Positions 22,851 to 30,333 of a stretch of DNA of 37,243 nt are shown here, piece after piece. The notes under the pieces are model-generated. The model searched no databases. It was not told the DNA's origin and was given only the letters and a program-made list of their open reading frames with translations. The translations under genes and the position numbers were made by a program. Position 1 is the stretch's first letter, and each line of letters starts with the position of its first letter. Source of the stretch: an uncultured Prevotellaceae bacterium (GTDB lineage Bacteria; Bacteroidota; Bacteroidia; Bacteroidales; Bacteroidaceae); contig CADCIB010000026.1 of assembly GCA_902801375.1 (NCBI GenBank), forward strand, positions 1 to 37,243. The letters run 5' to 3'.

Positions 22851-24885
22851 ATACAAACCCATTTATAGGACACATAAAGATTCAATTGATAAAGATTTTT
22901 ATGTTCCATGTTTTAGTGAAAGCATTAAGCTTAATAGAGCTGCTGGTTATTTTTCGCTTCACTCTTTAGTATTGTCAATTGATGGGATAATTAGGTTTAT
23001 ACGCAAAGGAGGTATAATAAATCTAATATGTAGCCCAGACCTTTCACAAGTTGACGCGGAACTTATTGATGCAAGTATAAGTCTTGACAAAGATCATATT
23101 ACGAAATCTTTATTAGAATGTATTATAGGGAAAGAACTCACTGATGAAGAACTGTTGCAGCTTGATATTGTATGCAATATGCTGACAGAAGGCAAATTGG
23201 TAATAAAGATTGCATATCAGCCCTTGGGTATATTCCATGAAAAGTTTGGTATTTTTATTGATGAAAAGAATAACAAAGTATATTTTAATGGTTCTCTAAA
23301 CGAGACAAAACGAGCTTTTGTTCACAATCAGGAAAGTATCCGAGTTAATTATTCTTGGCAGAGCGAATTCACATCAAGTTTTATAGAAAGTGAATTACGC
23401 TACTTTGACAGTTTATGGAATAACAAAGAAGAATCGGTTGTTGTAATTGATTTTCCGGAAGCAGTTGAAAAAGAACTATTGAGTTTTTACAAAAGAAGTG
23501 ATACTCTTGAGTCCGCAATAGACAATTATATCTCCACGCATATTACGAAAGGAAAGAAGACCCTCTACTCATATCAAGAAGAAGCCATCAGACAGTTTTG
23601 TGATAATGGATATCAACATTTTTATGAGATGGCTACAGGTACTGGAAAAACCTTTACTTCTGTCAAAACTATCCAAGTATTAGAGAATGCGTGTGAAGAG
23701 AATTTGTTTGTGGTCATTTGTGTTCCACAGGTAGATCTACAAATGCAATGGGCGAGAGCACTTAATGATGAGGGATACAATAAAGTATATTTGTTTGGTG
23801 GGAATGGAAAAGCGTTTGACCAAACAATAGCAGAAGCTACTATCGATTATTATTCTGGAGAAAGAAATGTGATATGTGTTGCGGTTTTTGATACTTTTTT
23901 CACAAAAGTGTATCATAGAATTAATCGCATAACATCCTTGTTTATAATCGTAGATGAGGCTCATAATCTGACTAAGAGTAATCTTTCAGCATTGGTTGAA
24001 CTCAATCCAAAATATAAACTAGGGCTTAGCGCGACCATTCAACGATTCAATGAAAGCGAATCTGAAGCAATTGCCAAATTCTTCACACCTGGCGATACGT
24101 TCTATTATGGCATTGAAGATGCTATTAATAATAACTTCCTGTCAAAATACGAATACCATCCAATCTTTGTGCATCTAAATGAAGATGAGAACGAAAAATT
24201 CTTATTCAAAAGCAAATTGCTTGCTCAAGAATTGAATAAGGAAGACCCTGATCCTGAAATTATAGACAAATTACGCCGAGAACGAAGTCTAATTCTGAAA
24301 CAGGCTGCCAATAAGTTAGTTAAATTAAAAGAATTGACAGAAGAAAGCTACAATTTCGTAAATTCTGTAGTCTATTGTGGTCAAGGAAAAGACAATGAAG
24401 GCGAGTCCATCATCGATTCTGTGACTAGAATTTTGTATGAAAAAGGTCTTGTCGTCTCACAGTTTACCAGCCATACGCAGGATCGCAAAAAAGTATTATA
24501 CGAATTTGAACATAGTTTCTTTGATACTTTGGTTGCCATAAAATGTTTTGACGAAGGTGTTGATGTTCCCAAACTTGACAAGATATATATTATGGCAAGT
24601 GATAGCGCACTCAGGCAGACCGTTCAACGTAGAGGCCGTGTATTGAGAAAATGCAAAGAAAGTGGTAAAACCATTGCCTACATCTACGATATGGTGGTGC
24701 TTCCTGCGATTGAAGCTGGTACATTCGGGTGTGAAGGGTTGCTTAAGATTGAACTTTCGCGGGCAAGAGAATACAATCGCCTAGCATTGAATAAGGAAGA
24801 AAATGAATTCGTATTCTGCGATATAGAGAATAAATACCATATAACAATAGATAATATCACTGACTATGAAACAGAACCCAATTGA
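22834..24885 (+). CDS. PLD-nuclease/SF2-helicase fusion resembling phosphorothioation-linked restriction enzyme
   Basis: A 683-aa protein. Residues 20-200 are a phospholipase-D-like nuclease domain with H135, K137, D143 and the G153-S154-x-N156 signature (FHEKFGIFID, NGSLNE). Residues 243-680 are a superfamily 2 helicase: YSYQEEAIRQF (Q-motif region), MATGTGKT (266-273), VDEAHN (373-378), LSAT (398-401), and QRRGRVLR from 598. The helicase part, including YYGIEDAINNNFLSKYEYHPIFVHL, reminds me strongly of the family annotated as DNA phosphorothioation system restriction enzyme; this is memory, not a search. I infer that it translocates on and cleaves unmodified or invading DNA. Only one HKD half-site is visible, so a dimer may form the nuclease site. 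The gene overlaps both neighbours. Confidence 0.9.
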   Translation: MLKKNKYKPIYRTHKDSIDKDFYVPCFSESIKLNRAAGYFSLHSLVLSIDGIIRFIRKGGIINLICSPDLSQVDAELIDASISLDKDHITKSLLECIIGKELTDEELLQLDIVCNMLTEGKLVIKIAYQPLGIFHEKFGIFIDEKNNKVYFNGSLNETKRAFVHNQESIRVNYSWQSEFTSSFIESELRYFDSLWNNKEESVVVIDFPEAVEKELLSFYKRSDTLESAIDNYISTHITKGKKTLYSYQEEAIRQFCDNGYQHFYEMATGTGKTFTSVKTIQVLENACEENLFVVICVPQVDLQMQWARALNDEGYNKVYLFGGNGKAFDQTIAEATIDYYSGERNVICVAVFDTFFTKVYHRINRITSLFIIVDEAHNLTKSNLSALVELNPKYKLGLSATIQRFNESESEAIAKFFTPGDTFYYGIEDAINNNFLSKYEYHPIFVHLNEDENEKFLFKSKLLAQELNKEDPDPEIIDKLRRERSLILKQAANKLVKLKELTEESYNFVNSVVYCGQGKDNEGESIIDSVTRILYEKGLVVSQFTSHTQDRKKVLYEFEHSFFDTLVAIKCFDEGVDVPKLDKIYIMASDSALRQTVQRRGRVLRKCKESGKTIAYIYDMVVLPAIEAGTFGCEGLLKIELSRAREYNRLALNKEENEFVFCDIENKYHITIDNITDYETEPN

Positions 24886-25039
24886 AGATGTTTTAGAAGA
24901 ACTTCATTTTACTGATGTTCAGAAAGAAGGTTTTTGGAAGTTCTTAAACTATGCCAAAACCTGTCAAGAAACAGGAAATAACAAACAGTTGAAATCACAG
25001 CTTGAAATGGTTGTGAAGGAAGTTGTTGCTAAATCTTAA
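24866..25039 (+). CDS. Small 57-aa protein between helicase and SMC ATPase
   Basis: The frame opens MKQNPIEDVLEELHFTDVQK and ends VVKEVVAKS. Its ATG lies 20 bp inside the end of the helicase gene in another frame, and its stop is 4 bp before the SMC start. The overlap and spacing match the rest of the operon, which supports real translation. It is predicted mostly helical with a single tryptophan and no known motif. It could be an adaptor subunit joining the helicase and ATPase; that is inference. Confidence 0.7.
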   Translation: MKQNPIEDVLEELHFTDVQKEGFWKFLNYAKTCQETGNNKQLKSQLEMVVKEVVAKS

Positions 25040-25043
25040 CGTC

Positions 25044-27146
25044 ATGAAGATCAATTATATCAAATATCATAACTACCGATGTTTTAAGGATGTTGTCATT
25101 CGATTTGACACGACTGAAAAGAAAAACATTTCACTTGTTTTAGGTGTCAATGGTTCTGGTAAAACAGAAATGTTGTTTTCTTTTCAGTGGGTGCTTTACG
25201 GTTTCGATTTTAAAAGCCTGCGTGAAAAAGAAGAAACGCCTTACTCTTTGAACTCGACTCTTTATCACCGACTCGAAGTTAATAAGCATGCAAATTCCGT
25301 TGATTGCTGGGTAGAACTTTCGTTTACGAACAAGGATAGTATTACAAATAATTGTATTGACTATTATGTAAAACGCACGGAAACTTTTATGCGTATAAAT
25401 GACAAAATTTCTTCAATGGTGAAAGTGGAGCTAAGCCATACAGAGCCGAATGGTGAGCGTACCACACCTGAGACAAACTTAGATGTGATTGAAGGATTGC
25501 TTTCAAGAATCATTCCAAAATCAATTTTAGAAGGGATTACTTTCGATGGTGAGCGAATGAAAAAGCTAAATTTCGTTGGTGAGCAATCGAAAGAAACCAT
25601 AAAAAACGTCATTTCTCTTGTAACCAACGAAAAGTTATTTGAACTGTGTACTGCAGAAATAAAGGATGTGAAATCTGATATTCACAAAATGCGTAAGCGA
25701 ATAAACAAAAGCAACGGAAATGTAACTGCAGAAGGATTGGAAAACGAAATAGTAGATCTGGAGGATGCGATAGAAGATAAAGAAATAGAACTAAGTGCAA
25801 TTTCAAAAAACAAAGAAAAAATAGAATCGAGAATAAATGAGATTTCTTTGAAGTTTTCACAACTTGAAGAGGCTCATAAACTCGAGCAAAAACGAAAAGG
25901 ATTAGAAAGAGATTTTGTTACAGCAAAAAAGCAATTTGAACAAAATACAGATTTGTTCTATAAACGACTTCTAGATGGATATGCATTAGTTACAGACAAA
26001 TTGGTTGAAGACGTAAAGAACTCAATTGAAAATGTCGATGTGCCAACAGGTCTTACTGTTGAAGCAGTTAGAAGCATTCTAAAAAGGCCCAAATGCATCT
26101 GTGGGCACGATATGGATGAAGAAGCCGTTAAAACACTTACTGATATGATTGCTGCTTTGCCACCTGACAATATTAGCAGTACGCTTCTTTATATGGCTAA
26201 TCAATTTGAGGGAGAAAAGAAAAGAGCAAAAAATGAACTCAAAGAGAGTTATAATGCAATGAAGAATAGCGAAGAAGAAGTAGCAAGGATTAAAAATGAA
26301 TTATCAGACATCTCTTCGTCGTTAATTTCAAATGTGTCAGAAACTATTAAACGACTTGAAATGGAGAGGAGGGAAAATGATGAGCAGATGGGGCGTTTGA
26401 AAGGAAATGAGGAAAGATGTAAGGCAACGATAGAGAGAGATAATAAGCGTCTTAAAGAGGCAAGGAAAGAACTTGAAGATGTATCTGATAATCAAGAACA
26501 GATTAAGGCTTTAGGTTCGGAGCAAGATGTTTTAGAACTATTCTCGAATGCAATAAAGAAGATTGGTGAGAGGAACAACGAGTTATCTTTAGAAAGCATT
26601 AATAGATACTTGACTGATGCCTACACACTATTGAGTGAAGATACTGGTCGGCGCATTTATCTGTGCCAATACAATAATAAGGAGAAATATCGATTGGTGA
26701 CTTATGTTAAGAGTAAATATGATGAATTGAAGTCTTCATGGATCAATAGCGGACGTATCAAAACACTTGAAGATGAAAATTTAAGTGAAAGTGAAATACA
26801 TGAGAGAATTGTTCTTGAGGTGGTTGAAGGTAAATCTACCGGACAGAGTAAGGTAAACTCACTAGCTTTTGCTAAAGCAATCTTAGACTACTCAAATGAA
26901 GATAGGACAACCGATAAACTAAGGGTTACACACGACTACCCATTCTTGATAGACTCACCCTTTACTGAATTGAGTGGAGAGAATCCGGCTAATGTGGCCA
27001 ATAACTTACACAGATTCGCCAATCAGATTATCCTTATGGCTGATGAAGTAAGCTACGGCGGAGTAGAAAGATGGGTATCTCCTTCTGTATGCTCAAAAAC
27101 AGAATTACTTAAAGATATGAATGAAGGTATAACATACATAAAATAA
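25044..27146 (+). CDS. DndD-like SMC/Rad50-type ATPase
   Basis: A 700-aa ATPase. The N-terminus MKINYIKYHNYRCFKDVVI and P-loop GVNGSGKT (residues 34-41) are of the Rad50/RecF/DndD type. A long coiled coil runs from about 210 to 560, interrupted at the apex by KCICGHD (C351, C353), a zinc-hook-like CxC rather than the usual CxxC. Toward the end are QSKVNSLAFAKAIL, in the place of the ABC signature, and Walker B YPFLIDSPF with D637, then an LSGENPANVANNLHRFANQI segment as in DndD. DndD works in phosphorothioate systems as a DNA-dependent ATPase. Here no other Dnd modification gene is present. The start at 25044 is preferred to an earlier in-frame codon at 25023 that overlaps the small gene. Confidence 0.88.
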   Translation: MKINYIKYHNYRCFKDVVIRFDTTEKKNISLVLGVNGSGKTEMLFSFQWVLYGFDFKSLREKEETPYSLNSTLYHRLEVNKHANSVDCWVELSFTNKDSITNNCIDYYVKRTETFMRINDKISSMVKVELSHTEPNGERTTPETNLDVIEGLLSRIIPKSILEGITFDGERMKKLNFVGEQSKETIKNVISLVTNEKLFELCTAEIKDVKSDIHKMRKRINKSNGNVTAEGLENEIVDLEDAIEDKEIELSAISKNKEKIESRINEISLKFSQLEEAHKLEQKRKGLERDFVTAKKQFEQNTDLFYKRLLDGYALVTDKLVEDVKNSIENVDVPTGLTVEAVRSILKRPKCICGHDMDEEAVKTLTDMIAALPPDNISSTLLYMANQFEGEKKRAKNELKESYNAMKNSEEEVARIKNELSDISSSLISNVSETIKRLEMERRENDEQMGRLKGNEERCKATIERDNKRLKEARKELEDVSDNQEQIKALGSEQDVLELFSNAIKKIGERNNELSLESINRYLTDAYTLLSEDTGRRIYLCQYNNKEKYRLVTYVKSKYDELKSSWINSGRIKTLEDENLSESEIHERIVLEVVEGKSTGQSKVNSLAFAKAILDYSNEDRTTDKLRVTHDYPFLIDSPFTELSGENPANVANNLHRFANQIILMADEVSYGGVERWVSPSVCSKTELLKDMNEGITYIK

Positions 27147-27151
27147 CGACT

Positions 27152-27607
27152 ATGCCAATCACTGTAGATAATACTTATCGTATAAATCGAAATCTCGACC
27201 AAGATGAACAAATGCGATATCTAGTGAGAGATCTTAAAATCTTCAACGGTTATCCGCAGATTTTGACCATTTCGGCTCTTATTGGATATGCTAATCATGC
27301 GTATGTGCCTTTCCAAAACAGGGCTGAACCTGTTCAAACTACATTCTTTGAAAACAGAGAAAAAGACATAATGATTTTTATGGCTTACTTGAAAGAAGGT
27401 AATCAAACGATACTTCGCGAGAAGCCAAAAGATGACCCCGATAGAAACAAAATGTACCAAGCTTTCGAGTATTATGCTAATGGAGGCTTCCCCATCTTAT
27501 GCAAAAAGTTAGGGGTTGATTTTCTTGATAAGAGCAAGAATGATAGATACACCATCCTGCACAATTATTATAACATGTTACTTTCAAACGATTTAATGGA
27601 TATTTAG
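27152..27607 (+). CDS. Protein resembling Dnd-system-associated protein 4
   Basis: A 151-aa protein that starts 5 bp after the SMC gene. The middle reads IFNGYPQILTISALIGYANHAYVPF and the end AFEYYANGGFPILCKKLG. This arrangement, with an early hydrophobic A-L-I-G-Y helix and a late Y-A-N-G-G, matches my memory of Dnd-system-associated protein 4, a small family found beside dnd genes. No catalytic motif is visible. In context it is probably a partner of the DndD-like ATPase. A profile search is the decisive test; until then the assignment is moderate. Confidence 0.65.
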   Translation: MPITVDNTYRINRNLDQDEQMRYLVRDLKIFNGYPQILTISALIGYANHAYVPFQNRAEPVQTTFFENREKDIMIFMAYLKEGNQTILREKPKDDPDRNKMYQAFEYYANGGFPILCKKLGVDFLDKSKNDRYTILHNYYNMLLSNDLMDI

Positions 27608-27612
27608 TCCCC

Positions 27613-28050
27613 ATGAAGAAACTACTTCCCCAGGCAAATACACTTGCAACAGTTATCAGAACATTCAAGCTGATTGGTAATACAAAGAATTGCACATTGA
27701 ATGATATTGCCAGTTTCAATGGATTTGATGTCCGGCAGGCTGCTTATTATTCGAAAGCTTGCTTCTTTCTGGACCTGATAGATGAGAACTTGAATCTTAC
27801 ACCATTAGGAATAGATATCATGCAGGAACCAAAGCGTGCCAAAGTCAGAATCTATGAGCAGATTATCAAGAATGAGTTGATTGGGCAGCTCTTTGCAAAG
27901 ACAGCTCTCTATTCTAAAAGAGTGGCGGTGAAAGAAGGTAAGGAAATTGTAAAGAATCTGTATCCAGAATATGGTGAAGCCGTTATTGATCGAAGAACTA
28001 AATGTTTGATAGGATGGTGTGAAGAGATTCTTGACTATCTGAAATCTTAG
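27613..28050 (+). CDS. Winged-helix-like protein of restriction-system type
   Basis: A 145-aa protein starting 5 bp after the preceding stop codon. Residues about 10-70 look like a winged helix: TLATVIRTFKLIG, TLNDIASFNGFDVRQAAYYSKACFFLDLI, then a LTPLGIDIM wing. The rest is helical and ends in EAVIDRRTKCLIGWCEEILDYL, a pattern I associate with small domains found in restriction-modification and phage-defence loci (a DUF7226-like domain, uncertain). It may bind DNA to control the operon or be a specificity subunit. It precedes the sigma-like gene by 10 bp. Confidence 0.6.
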   Translation: MKKLLPQANTLATVIRTFKLIGNTKNCTLNDIASFNGFDVRQAAYYSKACFFLDLIDENLNLTPLGIDIMQEPKRAKVRIYEQIIKNELIGQLFAKTALYSKRVAVKEGKEIVKNLYPEYGEAVIDRRTKCLIGWCEEILDYLKS

Positions 28051-28060
28051 GAAATTCACA

Positions 28061-29605
28061 ATGAGTGATTTAGAGAGAATTTATTCGTTGTTGTTGCATG
28101 GTAAAGGTCTTAGCATTCGGGCTATTTCAAAAGAGCTCAAATTGGACAAATACTATGTTGCAGAAATACTGTTCTCTGTACAAAATATTGCCTATTGGTT
28201 TCAAGACGATGATTCCTTATGGTATGCAAAAGAAGGTACAATGCAGATTGAGGAACATGAAGATGATAAACTTACATGTCCACTCAAAACGCCAAAGGTG
28301 TTTAGCATCGATCGGTATATTCAAGATCATTCAAGTTCTGCACTTCGTACATACTTACAACGCTTGTCATCATATAGAACATATTCTGATGAAGACATAG
28401 TAGAATTGTTTAGAATGTTTAGAAACGGTGATGAAAAAGCCTATGACTTAATTGTAAAAAGCCAACAAAAACTGGTTTTGGGCATAGCTAAACTATATAG
28501 AAAACACGATATTCCATTGGAGGATATTATCCAAGAAGGGAATGTTGGGCTAATTAAAGCCATTCAACGTTTTGACTATGAACATTTTCGCAGTTTTCCT
28601 AAATATGCAAAAGGGTGGATACTTCAAGCTATTTCAAATTCTATGACATACTTGCCATATATGATAAGATTACCTTTAAATCAATTACCTAATTATAGAA
28701 AAATACATAGATTTAAGGAAAAATATGAGCAATTGAATGGTTATGAACCTGCTATATATGATATAGAAATTGATGGGTTGGATAATAAAAAAATCGCCTG
28801 TCTGAGCAAGTTACCAGATAGGCTTAGTGAAATGACCATACAGGTTGATGATCTAGACGTTTTTGAAAGCCATTCGAACCCAACAATCGAGTTAATAGAG
28901 AAGGAGCATAATTCATATTTCATAAACGAACTGATTCATTGTTTGAACGAAAGAGAAGCTTTTATTATTAAAACGTATTTTGGTATTGGCAAGAAACAAA
29001 AAACTTTAGACTCCATAGGTGAATACCTCAACATAACACGTGAAAGGGCAAGACAAATTGCAGGTAGGTCTTTAAAAAAAATGCAAGAATATTCAGGTTT
29101 TCATGTAGAAACGATAAAAATCGGAGAATATATACAGTTATCTTCAACTGGCAGCATAGGAAGGGTAATTGATGTGAAGAAGACAGTCCTGGGCTCAACT
29201 CTGATTACATTAAGAATGAATGAAGGTCCTGTAAGAGAGATTGTCGAAGAAGAAACTTCGTTTATCGTTTTGAAAAATAATTACCAGCAGAAAGGAACAC
29301 CCCAATACCTACATAATAGTATAGTAGATGAAAATGGGTCGTCTATGCCTTTTTTTATGTTATCCTCAAAACAAGATTTGCAGCATGAAGAAACAGATTA
29401 TAATGACTTAGAAGTGGGAGACAAGATATATTATAAAAAAAGGTATTGCACTGTGAATAAAATAACAGGAAAAGGAAAGAACTCAAAACTTTATATCGAA
29501 TATGCTAATGGTGTAATGGATGTTGTGCTCAATAACAAATCAAGATACGAAAAGATATCTCATGATCGCGATTTAAATAAAAGCAATCACAAAAAAATGC
29601 GATAA
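28061..29605 (+). CDS. Sigma-70-family factor with N-terminal HTH and C-terminal beta-rich extension
   Basis: A 514-aa protein. Residues 1-60 contain a helix-turn-helix (GKGLSIRAISKELKLDKYYVAEIL). Residues 83-200 match sigma regions 1.2-2: SIDRYIQDH, YDLIVKSQQKLVLGIAKLYR, LEDIIQEGNVGLIKAIQRFD, then FPKYAKGWILQAIS. A region-3-like helix includes IRLPLNQLPNYRKIHRFKEKY. Region 4 is LNEREAFIIKTYFGIG and TLDSIGEYLNITRERARQI (to 333). Residues 355-514 are unlike sigma factors and appear to hold two small beta-barrel domains (IGEYIQLSSTGSIGRVIDV and VGDKIYYKKRYCTVNKITGK). It is the last gene of the island operon. It may redirect RNA polymerase to island or host promoters during infection; this is inference. 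Codon use and AT content match the island. Confidence 0.9.
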   Translation: MSDLERIYSLLLHGKGLSIRAISKELKLDKYYVAEILFSVQNIAYWFQDDDSLWYAKEGTMQIEEHEDDKLTCPLKTPKVFSIDRYIQDHSSSALRTYLQRLSSYRTYSDEDIVELFRMFRNGDEKAYDLIVKSQQKLVLGIAKLYRKHDIPLEDIIQEGNVGLIKAIQRFDYEHFRSFPKYAKGWILQAISNSMTYLPYMIRLPLNQLPNYRKIHRFKEKYEQLNGYEPAIYDIEIDGLDNKKIACLSKLPDRLSEMTIQVDDLDVFESHSNPTIELIEKEHNSYFINELIHCLNEREAFIIKTYFGIGKKQKTLDSIGEYLNITRERARQIAGRSLKKMQEYSGFHVETIKIGEYIQLSSTGSIGRVIDVKKTVLGSTLITLRMNEGPVREIVEEETSFIVLKNNYQQKGTPQYLHNSIVDENGSSMPFFMLSSKQDLQHEETDYNDLEVGDKIYYKKRYCTVNKITGKGKNSKLYIEYANGVMDVVLNNKSRYEKISHDRDLNKSNHKKMR

Positions 29606-29650
29606 AAAAGTAAGCATTCGAGCAAATACAGTTATCCCTCTATCAACAAT

Positions 29651-29688
29651 AACAGCAGCTACATCTTTTTCAGGTTGTAGCTGCTGTT
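29651..29688. terminator. Hairpin terminator between convergent sigma-like and exported-protein genes
   Basis: AACAGCAGCTACA pairs perfectly with TGTAGCTGCTGTT (13 bp) around a 12-nt loop. It lies between the stop codons of two convergent genes, and probably acts in both directions. The T tract on the plus side is weak. It also marks the switch from AT-rich to GC-rich DNA. Confidence 0.75.
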
Positions 29689-29722
29689 GTCATTTGTTCT
29701 ATCGAAAGCAGTCGATGGATGC

Positions 29723-30208
29723 TTACTCCTTTTCGTCCCACTGCTTGAGGACTTTGCGGGCGCGCTTCAGGTGCTTGCGGTCGCGGCGGCCGCGCTTGTC
29801 GAGCATGCGTCCGAGGTCGAAGGAGAGCAAGGAGGGATGGGTGGGAGCCGAGAGAATCTCTTCGCGGCGCTGGCGCAGCTGCTTGAGCAGATGGGGCGAC
29901 AGACCCACGACCACCACTTCGTCGAGCATAAAGTCTTTGGCGAAGAGATACATGGTGTCCGTGATTTCCTCGCGGGCGAGCTTCTCCTTGCCATATTTCA
30001 GGTGGCTGAATGTGATGCTGTCGAAGGGCTCCATGACGAAGACCACACCCAGTTCGTTGGTTTTCTTGGCCTCGAGGGAGTCGACGACTACGGAAACGCC
30101 TTCGATGGGGAAGCCCGTCTCGAAGTCGAGGACGGCAATCTTGCGCTGTGCCAGCACGGCGGAGGTACACACGATATAGAAAAGGAAAAGCCCGAAAATT
30201 CTCTTCAT
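29723..30208 (-). CDS. Exported carboxypeptidase-D-like regulatory-domain protein
   Basis: A 161-aa protein with signal peptide MKRIFGLFLFYIVCTSAVLAQ. Residues about 22-100 form a carboxypeptidase-regulatory-like beta-sandwich: IAVLDFETGFPIEGVSVVVD, TNELGVVFV, DSITFSHLKYGKEKL. A conserved-looking DFMLDEVVVVG follows, similar to the linker found ahead of SusC-type plugs. The C-terminal 50 residues are very basic (RGRRDRKHLKRARK). The start at 30208 is chosen for its signal peptide; an upstream in-frame ATG lies beyond the promoter. Function is unknown; probably periplasmic or surface. It is divergent from hutI. Confidence 0.75.
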   Translation of the reverse strand: MKRIFGLFLFYIVCTSAVLAQRKIAVLDFETGFPIEGVSVVVDSLEAKKTNELGVVFVMEPFDSITFSHLKYGKEKLAREEITDTMYLFAKDFMLDEVVVVGLSPHLLKQLRQRREEILSAPTHPSLLSFDLGRMLDKRGRRDRKHLKRARKVLKQWDEKE

Positions 30209-30236
30209 AATGGGTTGCGAAATTGAAATTACGGTG

Positions 30237-30244
30237 CAAAAATA
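30237..30244 (-). promoter_or_regulatory. Bacteroidetes -7 promoter element for the 161-aa gene
   Basis: Reads TATTTTTG followed by CA on the minus strand, 28 bp upstream of the start at 30208. Confidence 0.65.
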
Positions 30245-30287
30245 CGTTTTTTTCATCGGATTGCATGGTCGTATAACTTATTTTTCG

Positions 30288-30295
30288 TATTTTTG
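30288..30295 (+). promoter_or_regulatory. Bacteroidetes -7 promoter element for hutI
   Basis: TATTTTTG followed by CA, 38 bp upstream of the GTG start of hutI. With the site at 30237 it forms a compact divergent promoter region. Confidence 0.7.
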
Positions 30296-30333
30296 CAACT
30301 TGTAAAATTAAAATATCGAAAAAGAGAATTACC

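Noticed and set aside
21132-29700. Prophage or integrative element with attachment sites
   Set aside because: The island is AT-rich, but no integrase, transposase or phage structural gene and no matching direct repeats at the two ends could be found.
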